Source: Entamoeba invadens IP1 (lineage: Eukaryota; Evosea; Mastigamoebida; Endamoebidae). Taken from it: a stretch of 64,000 nt of DNA. The stretch is taken from the NCBI RefSeq assembly GCF_000330505.1, contig NW_004440095.1:63785-127784 (forward strand), given 5' to 3'. Each line of letters starts with the position of its first letter. The first letter of the stretch is position 1. The position numbers were made by a program, and so were the translations under genes. The notes beneath the pieces were generated by a model that saw only the letters and a list, made by a program, of their open reading frames with translations, made no database searches and had not been told where the DNA came from. Positions 1 to 9,705 of this stretch are shown here, piece after piece.

Positions 1-3000
1 AATGTGTTCAAATTCCCTTCTGAATGTATTGCTATCAAATTTCCATTGTCAAGTCGTTCAAAGATGCGCGTAAAAGTGTGTGCGTATTCTGGGCGAAGAT
101 CATCAATGGTGACATTTTCAACTGTCAACTCAAATACAAAATTGGAGGTTTTTTGAAGTTGGAAGTTTGATGAAATGTTTGAAACAGTGACCTTACCAAC
201 TTTCTTTAAATCGCAGAATGTGAACTCGATGTTTTTCACGACTAACTGGAAACCAATTTTAACGCTATCTTTCGTATTAATTGTTTTGTCCTTAATAGAC
301 TTTAATGGAAGTGACAAATTGTTTGGTCTCAGACATTTTATCTTCTGAATCACGTTTCTTTCAAAATTGGATATCAACGAAGTGATGTATCCACGTACGA
401 AAAGGATCTGCGAAGAATTAACAATACACCCGATCGTGTTTTCAAAATTGCAAGTGATATCACATTCTTCTATTTTGTGTTCGTCAATGTTCCACTGAAT
501 TGCCACATCCGTTTTGCCTGTTATTTTGTTGAGAAGTTCGTTGGCCACGTTATTTTCCTTTGAATCGACAGAACACTCTGAAATAGTCACTGTAACATTT
601 TGGCATAAACAACTGTTGTTAAAGACATAAGAATTTTGAACCTCAAAATTTCCAAGTGACACGATCAATGCGTTCTGGAACAAGTCATCAGTTAGAATAA
701 TTTTAGGAGCTTCAATTGAGATGTTCGGATTAATAAGAGAAATGGCGTTCTTTGTTTTAAGTGCAAATTTTTTGACAACAGAAGTAACTCCAAGTGCAAG
801 ATTTTTATAGCCTTTAGAGAGCTCCCTTTGAACTTCTTCGGCATCAAACATCTCAACCACATCTCTTTGAAGTATTGCATTGACCACCTTCCCAACAAAA
901 TGTGGACTTGCTTCACATTGAATGGAATTGATCTTCATGTCGATATTGTGAACACCAATTTCTTCAATTTGAGAATGTAAAGTGTTTTGCATGATGGACT
1001 TAGAGTACTTGAACTCAATCAACTTTCTTTCGTTCCATAGTATTTCCTTTGTCGTTACATTGTTTTCCACATCATACATTTTGATATTCCCAACACTTAA
1101 CACAACCGAACTATCATTTCCCGTTTTAACAGACACGTGAATTGATGATACAACACCGCTACACACATCGTTGAATCGTTCGTTTTGTATCGAAAGGTCT
1201 ATCTCCCCAACATTAAAATCCATTTGAACTGTACCTTGGATGCTCCCGAATTTTCGGTGCCCCTTGTCTCCTTTTACAATTTTTGGCGATTTCAGTACAA
1301 CACGAAGCTGTTGTTCCTTCTTTTGAGGGTCACGAGTGTCAGTTTTGAAAGAGACTAATGTCGACATGCAACTCCTCATTATACCACCAATTAAACGTCC
1401 GTTATAAACAGCACTTGCTTTTGAAACATCAAAATTCCCTTTTAAAGACTTTGCCTCCGTGTCGAGCAACACATCCCACTTCAAGCCATATTCCTTTCCT
1501 TTTATCGAGCAAATTTCCTTTTCGTTGGTGTCAATTTCGCCTTCGCAAATGCGCTTTCCCAACACTTCAAGTGCTTCAATACTTCCATTGAGTGTTGCTT
1601 CAGTGTCCTTTCCTAATATTTTAAGATGGACACCCTTCATTCTGGCAATAGTGACCATTGGGTTTGAAAGATCTTTGTCTTCAGAATAAGACACTTCGAC
1701 CTCTTGGAGAAGCCCAGAAAAGCTGAGAAGATTCCGTTGTAATTTTTGAGAACTTTTTTGTTTAATTTCGACTGTGTCGTTGTCTTCATAATCATTGTGA
1801 TCGTCTGGGAACACCAAGTCCCAACCGCTCATGTACTCTTCGACCATTTCTCTCATAAAATCAATTTTCTCCTTGTCGATATTCACTCGTAATGGCTCAA
1901 AAGTCGAGAAAATGTCAACCAAACATTTTGGTGGAATTGGTTGGTCTTTCTGGGCGGCCAAATTTGTGTTTTTGACTTTGTCTGTTTGTCCGACTGCGTT
2001 TATTTCATTTGTTGGGAACGAGAACATCAAATTACCAGACACCCCATCAACTAACTCGATAATTTTACCACTTTGTGTTTGGAGTTCAATTTTGAACTTT
2101 TTCCACGAGAATTTCGTGTTTTGATTTTCCGAAGTGTCCAATGGCTCCACACTAATTTCTCCCAATTTGACATTAACAAACGGCGTCACAACATTGTCGT
2201 GCATCAAAGGAAAACACAATGTTGGCGCTTCGACGTTTCCGTTAAGTGATATTTTCACTGTTTTTTCGTTTGCGATTTGAATGATTTCGTTTGTGGCCAA
2301 GTCGTACATTTTCCTCAACTGTTTGAGTGTGAATAACTTCAACAAAGTCGCATCCGCACTTTGCGGCAATTGTAGAAACTTTGCAATTTGCATGAGCAAC
2401 ACTTTGGTTATCACAACTTTTGTTTCTTTTACATTAAACTTGACATCGAGTGTATGTCCAACAATCGGTCTTGTGATATTCATTTCAAAGATATGTTCCT
2501 TTTGGTCAACTTTTTGTAACACATTTGGGTGTTTTGTGATGTTCTCGAGGACATCACATCCGTCGCATTGAATTTCGATGTTAAAGCCCTTTCCAAAGAC
2601 TCTTCCTCCAAAATACACGCCACGCACATTCGCAGTGAAAACGTTCTCGATCTTCACAACGACATTTTCGACTCGAACAAATATACCAAACTTCTCTGAT
2701 TGCAATGAAACGGCGTCGTTCTCTCTTTCAAAGTATTTGCAAATTTCTTCAAGTTGGTTCTTGTTCAATCCCTCCTTTTCCCAAAACGATCTCACCTGTT
2801 GTTTTGTTTTCGTGTGTTCTCTCATCGATTGGAACGCCGAATATCTCAATTTAATAATTTCATTCAAATTAAGTTGTATGTCCAAATCGACAAGTTCTTT
2901 AGGCTTTTGATTTCCTTTAAGTTTCCATTGGGAGTACAACGCGATATATTTTTCTTTCACTGAATTGACCAATTCTGTTCTTTCCGTTGTTGTTGTATTC

Positions 3001-3872
3001 TGCGCTTTTAGTATTTTAACTGCATTTACAACATATTTCCACCAAGCTTTCTTGTCTTGTTCGACTGTCGCTTTTGGTCTCAGTTGAATGAAGTTTTTTG
3101 TTTGTGAAAAGAATGCCAACTTCGACATCGAAATCATGAGGTGGTCGTACTGTTCCTTTGTTACGCAGACGATTGAGTTGTTATCAAGATCAATTGAAAA
3201 TGTTACTCTTCCCGTTCCTTCCTCGATCAATGACACACTGACTGGACAGATTGGGAGGTTAAGTATATCTGATGCATTTCCATTGTATGTATGTGTAAGA
3301 CTCAGATTTTCTATAATGAACTTCCTTGTTTTGTACCCCTTTTTCTTCTCATTTTTCTGTGCTGTTTGGAGTTTGTCGTCTTCGTATCGAATCGAATTTG
3401 CAGTGAGCGAAAACGCGCTATTTTCATCGGAAAAGGTGATGTTGATGTTCGTGATGAGAAGGTCGATCTTCTCAATCAACATTTTAACGTAAAACGCAAG
3501 CGATCCGCCCATTTCATTGTTCGCTATTTTCTCGATAGTCTCCTCAAATTTTTTAATAACGCGGATTTTAATCTCTTCTAAATCAACTTCCTTTGTTGAC
3601 TCGACAAACGAGTTTTTAAGAGCGAGGTCGATGGTGACGCCATCGACCAAAGCAAATGCGGAGATTCCTCTAATGTCCGTCTTAATTGTAACCGTCTTAA
3701 TTAAGTTCTCCTTTAGTGTGAATGGGACATTGAGTGTTTCTAAGAAGTCGTTTTTGATCGAGACGTTTGTCAAATAAACTTCTGTGAAGCTCGACTTGAC
3801 GTTTTTGTCGCTCACATTAATGAAGTCCTTTAAAAATACTTTTAATAATTTGCCAAGAATAAAACCACTCAT
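1..3872 (-). CDS. VPS13-family (chorein N-terminal) bridge-like lipid-transfer protein, 5' part only
   Basis: This reading frame starts at the ATG read from 3872 and runs off the left edge, giving at least 1,290 residues without the C-terminus. I read it at the start, the middle (around 2000) and the left edge, and it stays open in one frame. The first 100 residues match the chorein N-terminal pattern: a short amphipathic helix, LKDFINVS, then VYLTNVSIKNDFLETLNVPF and a run of alternating beta strands. Later blocks such as RTELVNSVKEKYIALYSQWK and, about 1,050 residues in, a strand-rich LFQNALIVSLGNFEV segment fit VPS13. Family members form long hydrophobic grooves that move phospholipids between organelles at contact sites. 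The missing C-terminus should hold the remaining beta repeats and the membrane-targeting modules. VPS13 versus another chorein protein cannot be settled from this part. Confidence 0.85.
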   Translation of the reverse strand, partial: MSGFILGKLLKVFLKDFINVSDKNVKSSFTEVYLTNVSIKNDFLETLNVPFTLKENLIKTVTIKTDIRGISAFALVDGVTIDLALKNSFVESTKEVDLEEIKIRVIKKFEETIEKIANNEMGGSLAFYVKMLIEKIDLLITNINITFSDENSAFSLTANSIRYEDDKLQTAQKNEKKKGYKTRKFIIENLSLTHTYNGNASDILNLPICPVSVSLIEEGTGRVTFSIDLDNNSIVCVTKEQYDHLMISMSKLAFFSQTKNFIQLRPKATVEQDKKAWWKYVVNAVKILKAQNTTTTERTELVNSVKEKYIALYSQWKLKGNQKPKELVDLDIQLNLNEIIKLRYSAFQSMREHTKTKQQVRSFWEKEGLNKNQLEEICKYFERENDAVSLQSEKFGIFVRVENVVVKIENVFTANVRGVYFGGRVFGKGFNIEIQCDGCDVLENITKHPNVLQKVDQKEHIFEMNITRPIVGHTLDVKFNVKETKVVITKVLLMQIAKFLQLPQSADATLLKLFTLKQLRKMYDLATNEIIQIANEKTVKISLNGNVEAPTLCFPLMHDNVVTPFVNVKLGEISVEPLDTSENQNTKFSWKKFKIELQTQSGKIIELVDGVSGNLMFSFPTNEINAVGQTDKVKNTNLAAQKDQPIPPKCLVDIFSTFEPLRVNIDKEKIDFMREMVEEYMSGWDLVFPDDHNDYEDNDTVEIKQKSSQKLQRNLLSFSGLLQEVEVSYSEDKDLSNPMVTIARMKGVHLKILGKDTEATLNGSIEALEVLGKRICEGEIDTNEKEICSIKGKEYGLKWDVLLDTEAKSLKGNFDVSKASAVYNGRLIGGIMRSCMSTLVSFKTDTRDPQKKEQQLRVVLKSPKIVKGDKGHRKFGSIQGTVQMDFNVGEIDLSIQNERFNDVCSGVVSSIHVSVKTGNDSSVVLSVGNIKMYDVENNVTTKEILWNERKLIEFKYSKSIMQNTLHSQIEEIGVHNIDMKINSIQCEASPHFVGKVVNAILQRDVVEMFDAEEVQRELSKGYKNLALGVTSVVKKFALKTKNAISLINPNISIEAPKIILTDDLFQNALIVSLGNFEVQNSYVFNNSCLCQNVTVTISECSVDSKENNVANELLNKITGKTDVAIQWNIDEHKIEECDITCNFENTIGCIVNSSQILFVRGYITSLISNFERNVIQKIKCLRPNNLSLPLKSIKDKTINTKDSVKIGFQLVVKNIEFTFCDLKKVGKVTVSNISSNFQLQKTSNFVFELTVENVTIDDLRPEYAHTFTRIFERLDNGNLIAIHSEGNLNT

Positions 3873-4357
3873 TTGTATGTGGTAGATTGGAGTGTTGTGA
3901 ATTTTGGAGTTACAGTGAAGTTTTTGTTACGGACAAACAGATTAAATGACTTTCTTTTGAGATTTTTTTGACTGTTTTTCATTTCAAAAAAGAACAAAAG
4001 TGTGTTTTCCATAATAAATCATTTTTTGAATAATTTAATTATGGTTAAGTATAGTTTAATTGTATTATATGTATAGTTTCAAAAGAGGATTGTTTTTGTT
4101 GATAACAAATTTGGGAAATGAAAAATGTATTATTAAAAAGTAGTTTATTTGTGGTTTTCAATTAACATAAATAATTTAAATTATGAGTTGTTTATTTAAA
4201 GAAAATAAAATACAGTATAGTTAAACAACACTCGTTAATTTCGACCTTCTAAAATATATAAAATAAAAAAATAACAACTCGTTAATATAATTATAAATAA
4301 ATAAAAAATGTTTGTTAAATAACTAAACCCAATCAATTTTTGACTTTCCATTTGTTT
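3873..4357. other. Intergenic, 5' region of the VPS13-like gene
   Basis: This AT-rich spacer separates the ATG of the VPS13-like gene from the stop codon of the next minus-strand gene. It holds the promoter of the former and the 3' UTR of the latter. I see T-rich tracts but no convincing GAAC box and no open frame of note. Confidence 0.5.
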
Positions 4358-6196
4358 TCACAATACAAAGACGGACACCATTAAAGTCAACACAATAGAA
4401 ACTTTCAGTGCACCATTCTTTGTTCCCACACACACTTTGCATTCGTTGTCAGTGCAAGGCAAAAGGTACTTTTCTTGACATTTCAAGCACTTTTTGTCTT
4501 GCAGGAAGTACTTTTCTGGACATGGGTTAACACACTCGCCGTCGTCTTCTTTTGGGAAGAATCCGTCTTCACAGACTTCACATGAATAAAAGTTCTCACA
4601 TGTTTTACAGTGTTTATTGCACTTCCGACAGACCAAATTGTCGATAAAATAATTTGAAGGGCAGTACTTAACACAGTCTTCGGTGTCTTCTTGGTAGTAA
4701 TAGGAGTCTTCACACAAGGCACAGACATCATAGTCATAACACTCGTCACAATGACTTTTGCACGCAGCGCACTTGATACCATTAAAGTAATACCCATCAA
4801 CACATGTCCTGCACTCGTCTTGAGACACACACTCAGTGCATTTAGACATACACTTTTTGCACACATTGCCAAGAACAAAACTCCCTTTGGGACACTCACT
4901 GTCACACTTTGAAGTGTCTTCGATGTAGATGTAATTTGGTGAGCACTTTGTACACGAGCCTTTACTTTCACAAGTGTCACAATGCGCATCACAGTGTTTG
5001 TATATATCACCATCAAGGTAATACCCATCAGGACTGATGTTATAACACTTGTGAGTGTCTTCTGTGATATGGGAGTTGTCTGTACATTGCGCACAAATTT
5101 GTCCGTCACAATATTTACAATTAGGGTTGACTCTCTGACAGTAAGAAGTGTCTAAGTCACAATTATCATTCACTCCATCCAACGTGCCAGTCCCTTCTGG
5201 ACACTCTTTACACTGACTTTCATCAACATTTGTAGTGTATTGTATTGTGGTGTCTATATACTCGTGAGAGTGGCAAAGCACTTTCACTACACTTCGCTCA
5301 GCAAATTTAGTGTCGTTGTAACTCCGAGGCACAAAAATGGTCGTTCCGGCACTCACACTGTTTGACACCCACGCCCGCACGTCCTCGTCGCCGTGATAGA
5401 AGATGAAAGTGAGGGTTTCGCCAAAGGCACTCTCCCCAAGTGACACCATTTGACCCAAATGGATTTCCTTCAATTTGTCGCACCCACTAAACGCAGAAGT
5501 CTGCACTGTTTTGAGACTCTCAGTGTTAATAAGACTCTCCAAATTGGAAGAGTCGTAAAAGGCGTATTCCCCAATAGAAGTGACATTCGTGATATCCACA
5601 GTGAGTAAATTGAGGCAGTTATAAAACGCGTAGTTGCCAATTAGTGTCCCATTCACATTCCCGTCAAAACTGACGTTCACAAGACCACTACTTTGAAAGG
5701 CGTAGTTGCCAATTTGAGTCAACTGATTACCAAAAGTGATGTGGGAGAGTAAGTTGGTACCATAAAACCCATTCTCGCCAATTGTCTTTAAATTTGGTGT
5801 ATTCAATACACTCTGAAGTTGCTTACAATTCGCAAAAGCACTAAGTGGAATATCCTCGACACCATCTAAGTCAATTGTTGTGATTTTAGTCCCAAAAAAT
5901 GAATTGGTACCCAACTGCTTGATGCCATTGGACGCTACAAAACTCGACAAGAGTGACGATCTGAAAGCTTCATTCCCAACAATCACCCTTTTAGTCACAT
6001 TAAAGATGATACTTGTGATCTTCTTGTTGTTGTAGAAAGCACGAGAAGCTATACAGTTCGAGTCATTAATATAAAACTCACCAGAACATGTGGAATTGAT
6101 ATTAAACACACAGCCAGTGCCGTCGAGGCTATAACACTCGTTACAAGTTGCCAGTTTAATATTTGAAAATAGAAGAAAAAGTGGAAATAAAGGCAT
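4358..6196 (-). CDS. BspA-type leucine-rich repeat protein with Cys-rich (furin/VSP-like) repeats, probably GPI-anchored
   Basis: This 612-residue protein starts with a signal peptide (MPLFPLFLLFSNIKLATC). Residues about 60-290 carry BspA/LRR_5 repeats with the recurring IGNYAF, IGEYAF and LGESAF units. Residues about 330-590 are Cys-rich repeats of the form CxxHCxxCxxxxxCxxC followed by a GYY or SYYY turn, as in furin-like and Giardia VSP-like ectodomains. The protein ends in a hydrophobic run (ALKVSIVLTLMVSVFVL) with no cytoplasmic tail, which suggests a GPI-attachment signal rather than a TM anchor. BspA repeats in Entamoeba and Trichomonas are surface proteins linked to adhesion, and Cys-rich repeats of this kind also occur in Entamoeba surface lectins. 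Having both on one chain is notable. Ligand unknown. Confidence 0.85.
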   Translation of the reverse strand: MPLFPLFLLFSNIKLATCNECYSLDGTGCVFNINSTCSGEFYINDSNCIASRAFYNNKKITSIIFNVTKRVIVGNEAFRSSLLSSFVASNGIKQLGTNSFFGTKITTIDLDGVEDIPLSAFANCKQLQSVLNTPNLKTIGENGFYGTNLLSHITFGNQLTQIGNYAFQSSGLVNVSFDGNVNGTLIGNYAFYNCLNLLTVDITNVTSIGEYAFYDSSNLESLINTESLKTVQTSAFSGCDKLKEIHLGQMVSLGESAFGETLTFIFYHGDEDVRAWVSNSVSAGTTIFVPRSYNDTKFAERSVVKVLCHSHEYIDTTIQYTTNVDESQCKECPEGTGTLDGVNDNCDLDTSYCQRVNPNCKYCDGQICAQCTDNSHITEDTHKCYNISPDGYYLDGDIYKHCDAHCDTCESKGSCTKCSPNYIYIEDTSKCDSECPKGSFVLGNVCKKCMSKCTECVSQDECRTCVDGYYFNGIKCAACKSHCDECYDYDVCALCEDSYYYQEDTEDCVKYCPSNYFIDNLVCRKCNKHCKTCENFYSCEVCEDGFFPKEDDGECVNPCPEKYFLQDKKCLKCQEKYLLPCTDNECKVCVGTKNGALKVSIVLTLMVSVFVL

Positions 6197-6787
6197 CTAT
6201 GGAGTCTCTTATCTATTAGACTTTTTCTAGATATTTATTGTTATTGTTGATGTATTATTGTAATAATATTTTAAGTAATTTATTAATTTAAATTATTAAT
6301 AAATTTATTCTTTCCAAACAAAAACCACAAAAACGATTTTTGAACAATGTCGTATTGTTTGATTTTTATTATAAACAATGTTTTTGTTATGATTAAATTA
6401 TTTTCGATCAAAAATTGGTTAACTATATTATATAGTTAAAATTTATAAAAAATGTAAAAATTAGAATTAAAATTTTAATTTGTTTATATTGAAAAAATCA
6501 AAAAAAATCAACCAAATTTATTACTTATTTTTTTCAAAACTTAAAAGTGTTATAACAGAAACATATATAATAAATAAATAATTATTTATACTATATAATT
6601 GACACAATAATTGATAAATTATATATTTGAAACATATTTACTATATTCTATTAATAAATTAAATAATAATTAATAAATATAAAAAAACTATATTCTAAAT
6701 AATATTTATACATAATCTATTAAAATTTTATAAGAAATAAATACTAAAACAATTAAATTATAATTTATTATTAATTAATTAATCAAT
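6197..6787. other. AT-rich intergenic
   Basis: This spacer lies between the BspA-type gene and the left end of the pogo-like remnant. It is almost entirely A and T with many short TAATTA palindromes. I see no coding sequence or structured RNA in it. Confidence 0.5.
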
Positions 6788-6789
6788 TA

Positions 6790-6839
6790 TAGTCACCCGC
6801 TAAAAGCAATAAAAACACGACAAATGGTCTAAAGAAACT
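6790..6839 (+). repeat. Left terminal inverted repeat of the 862-bp element
   Basis: It begins TAGTCACCCGCTAAAAG and pairs with the inverted copy at 7602-7651. The outer 17 bp are identical, and the inner block around CGACAAATGGTCTAAAGAAA is also identical. Confidence 0.85.
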
Positions 6840-7144
6840 ATAATTTATTATTTTAAACTATAATTGTAAAAAACAGTGAAAATAACACAAATAACATTAA
6901 AAAAACAAAAAACAAAAAAATCACATTAAATCAATTTTTGTCAAGCCTTTTAATTGGTTTAAAAGATAAAGGCAATCAATTAATACATGACACTTTGGGG
7001 TGTTTTGTCAATCCAGTTGACTATGACAGCTTGTTTAAAAGCAATAATATTAAAAAGAGGTGTTGTAACCACAAATAAAGAATCCACCAATATCATTAAC
7101 TATTAGTCTGTTTCCGAGTTCAATATTGTGAAAAAATGTTTTTT

Positions 7145-7475
7145 CTAAAACAAATTACCATCCACATTTTCCTTCTCGACTTCTTCTTGAAAAAGCAAAT
7201 TTACAAAACCGTCTTTCGCTTTAAAAGAAGACATTCTACTTTTAAGCCCACCAAATATCCCCAAATCAAGAACTTGAAGAAAATGAGAAGCATACGGAGT
7301 TAAGCTAACAAAGGTTATGTTATTTTGAGTGAGCAACACAATGAATCTGATACATCTAAAGAATTGGTTGAATTGTCGAAACCCATCCCAGTTGCAGGTT
7401 TGGTTTTTTGGTATTGTCCAAATAAATGCACATGTACGGCATTATCCATTAAAATTGATTTTCAGTTCACCTTTA
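7145..7475 (-). pseudogene. Remnant of a pogo-like DDE transposase
   Basis: Reading the minus strand, two pieces of the catalytic core survive in different frames. Near 7447 an ILMDNAVHVH motif matches the second catalytic Asp with its downstream His. At 7145-7339 an open stretch contains ITFVSLTPYASHFLQVLDLG, matching the third Asp region (family form PxxSSHxLQPLDxGxFG). The equivalent region of the transposase at 33.1-35.1 kb reads LVPHSSHLTQPLDLCLFG. The frame break and loss of the N-terminus make this a fossil. Confidence 0.75.
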
Positions 7476-7601
7476 AACTATTTTTGACAATGTATTATAA
7501 TTTAGTAAAATTTTAGTTTATTTTGAAATACTTTCGATATAAAGAAATTAATGTCAAATTGAAACACAATCTAAAATCATAATTTCAAAAAACTATAATA
7601 T

Positions 7602-7651
7602 GGTTTCTTTAGACCATTTGTCGGAAATTTATACCTTTTAGCGGGTGACTA
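7602..7651 (-). repeat. Right terminal inverted repeat of the 862-bp element
   Basis: On the plus strand it ends CTTTTAGCGGGTGACTA directly before TA. It is the inverted partner of 6790-6839. Confidence 0.85.
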
Positions 7652-7738
7652 TATTTTTTTTTCTTTACACTTGATGTAGTAATACTTTGTATATAAACGA
7701 GTTAATATAATTAATAAAACTACTAAATTGAAAGCCCA

Positions 7739-8437
7739 TTAAAAACCATAAAAATAGTCTTCTTGACTGCTTTCTGATTGAAAAATCAAAGGGGGGAAGT
7801 CATCTAATAAGTCTCTCAAACGATCGAATTGATTGCGCAGCTTTGTGCACATTTTTAGTGGTGTTTGGCACTGAAGAATTGTGAGAAGTATCATTTGTAA
7901 TTCGTCAGTTGATGGACAAGGAAGCACATAATTTTGTTCTTCTATGTAGTTAATGATGTATGTTGCAGCAAGTGCCGCAACACGTTTTGTTGTGTGATAT
8001 GTTGGATCAGAATAAACACAATAGCCTTCGCCAGAAGACAGAACAAAATCGATGAATTTGATTTTGACGCAATTATTGTCCATCTTGTTGAGGAGGTGAT
8101 AGTACTGTGCTGAAAGTTCATCATCGAAACCTTTTAAACAGTCGGCAACATCTTCGACAGCCAAATAAAGAACGTTAAGACCAAGGGCGCTCAGTTTTGG
8201 GATTTCAAGTGTTGGGTCAAGTCCAACAGAAATGAGTGTTGAAAACTCGGACAACAACTCGTCAACATTTTCAGGTGTCACATCATTCAACGCCTGTAAA
8301 CTTTGAGTTGTGTCTTCTTCAGAAACATGATTAGGTGTTAATTGCAAGTCTGTGTCGTGTCTTGTGTGTTTATTTTCAGTGGAAACACGATTGGGAGATG
8401 GGGGAGAGTCGACATAGAACACAGACTGTGTATTCAT
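7739..8437 (-). CDS. Hypothetical protein (232 aa)
   Basis: I do not recognise this protein. It starts at an ATG (read from 8437) and has a Ser/Thr/Pro-rich, probably disordered N-terminus (residues 1-50) followed by an apparently all-helical domain (about 55-215), with stretches such as VNVLYLAVEDV-like helices and KRVAALAATYIINYIEE. It has no signal peptide, TM segment or Cys cluster. The acidic C-terminus ends SSQEDYFYGF. It sits beside the transposon remnant but has ordinary Entamoeba-like codon use, so I take it as a host gene, probably lineage-specific. Confidence 0.6.
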   Translation of the reverse strand: MNTQSVFYVDSPPSPNRVSTENKHTRHDTDLQLTPNHVSEEDTTQSLQALNDVTPENVDELLSEFSTLISVGLDPTLEIPKLSALGLNVLYLAVEDVADCLKGFDDELSAQYYHLLNKMDNNCVKIKFIDFVLSSGEGYCVYSDPTYHTTKRVAALAATYIINYIEEQNYVLPCPSTDELQMILLTILQCQTPLKMCTKLRNQFDRLRDLLDDFPPLIFQSESSQEDYFYGF

Positions 8438-8832
8438 TGTTTGTTCATGAGTCTACCAACACAATTAATAAAAAGTAAATAATATAGTATAAAAACTATA
8501 TAGAATAGTTTTGACAATATCTTGAGTTTTAGTAATAAAAAAGTATTATCGACCTTGTTTTGTTTTTTATATATCAACATAATATTAATTTATTATATAA
8601 CAAACTATTGATTACAATATATTGTTATAGTATATTTATAATTTTTACAAGGTAATATAAAGTTATACAATACAAAAATTTTATAGATTAGTAATAGTTT
8701 AAAAACGAATTGACATTAAATTAAGCTTTTAACTTTTCTTTTAATAAATTAAATAATAAATTAATAAGCGTCGAATTTTTTCAGTTCAAAATTTCAGTCA
8801 ATCTAAATATCATCATTCTTCATTTCAATCTT
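8438..8832. other. AT-rich intergenic
   Basis: This spacer separates two minus-strand genes and holds the promoter of the 232-aa gene. I see no motif beyond AT runs. Confidence 0.4.
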
Positions 8833-9705
8833 TCATTCGGCATTTTCCTTCAATTCTTTGTAGAATGACTTTGTTGTCCATTCTAGCGGGGTCACGTCTC
8901 CACTTTTAGTCTCGCAAAAAGACACTTTAAGTGGTAGAGTACCTTTTGGTGTTAATTTTGGTGTACCATTTCTTTGCACATCTGGTGTCTTCGATAACTC
9001 TCGAATTTTAACAGCAACAGCGACTCTAGGGGAGTTCAAGTCAGTGTTAGAGATACTTTTTCTCTTATTGAATTCCATTGAAATGGACTTATGCGCCAAC
9101 TTAGAGACATGTTTGTCACCCTTTCGAGTCAAGTCGTCGGAGATCATCTTCTCGAGTTTTTGCGCGAACAACAGCGTCGCGTTTTTAGCGCCAAAGAATT
9201 CCGTTTTCAATTGCTGGGGGATGTCAACTAAAATTTTCTCTTCGACGTGTTCGCCACTTGCCTCGACTCTTTTCAGCTCGATCTCTTTGTTCCGAAATAG
9301 TGAGATGAATAACATGACTGGGACGTCGTCGTTACACAACATAATTTCTTCTGCAGAAATGATCTTTGGGATCTTTAACTCTTTCGACCGTTTCAAGCAA
9401 AGTTTGATCCGCTTGAGCTTAGGAAGTGTTTTCCAGTCATTCATTTGAACACCCTCTTTCTCTAGTAACTCACATAATAAGGTGCCATCTCTCCACTCCG
9501 ATTGAATTTTGTTGGACAAAAGCCACTTGTTCACTTCGGCACAGTGCTGTGTTAATAATTCCCCAATTGAAGACGTCGTAAAAGCAGAGTTGTTTAAACA
9601 CTTATTTACAACTTCTGGTGTAATGTCCTTGATATCCTCAACAGGATCTCCTGGAAGTAGAGTGTTACACAGGCGAATTAAAACAGCATAACGAGTCGTC
9701 AACAT
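8833..9705 (-). CDS. Calponin-homology (CH) domain protein
   Basis: This 290-residue protein starts at the ATG read from 9705. Residues about 50-145 fit a CH domain: a Trp in the first helix (EVNKWLLSN), then WRDGTLLCELLEKEGV in place of the DGxxLxxLL signature, LKRIKLCLKRSKELKIP for the central helix, and AEEIMLCNDDVPVMLFISLF for the last helix. CH domains in Entamoeba mostly serve actin binding, but a single divergent copy can instead be a signalling or microtubule module. The C-terminal half is basic, Ser/Thr/Pro-rich and likely disordered (for example TPKLTPKGTLPLK). The substrate or partner is unknown. Confidence 0.6.
   Translation of the reverse strand: MLTTRYAVLIRLCNTLLPGDPVEDIKDITPEVVNKCLNNSAFTTSSIGELLTQHCAEVNKWLLSNKIQSEWRDGTLLCELLEKEGVQMNDWKTLPKLKRIKLCLKRSKELKIPKIISAEEIMLCNDDVPVMLFISLFRNKEIELKRVEASGEHVEEKILVDIPQQLKTEFFGAKNATLLFAQKLEKMISDDLTRKGDKHVSKLAHKSISMEFNKRKSISNTDLNSPRVAVAVKIRELSKTPDVQRNGTPKLTPKGTLPLKVSFCETKSGDVTPLEWTTKSFYKELKENAE

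Larger units (their letters stand above)
6788..7653. mobile_element. Degenerate pogo/Tc1-mariner-like element with terminal inverted repeats
   Basis: The element itself runs from 6790 to 7651 (862 bp) between TA dinucleotides that look like the target-site duplication (6788-6789 and 7652-7653). Both ends read TATAGTCACCCGCTAAAAG inwards (TSD included), and after a variable stretch both continue CGACAAATGGTCTAAAGAAAC, giving TIRs of about 50 bp. The interior holds minus-strand remnants of a DDE transposase with frameshifts and stops. It is too short and damaged to be autonomous. The DDE remains place it in the pogo-like branch of Tc1/mariner. Confidence 0.85.

Noticed and set aside
4690..5109. 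Other open frames opposite or inside the Cys-rich part of the BspA-type gene
   Set aside because: They are shadows caused by the regular Cys codon pattern; only the 612-residue frame has a signal peptide and domains.
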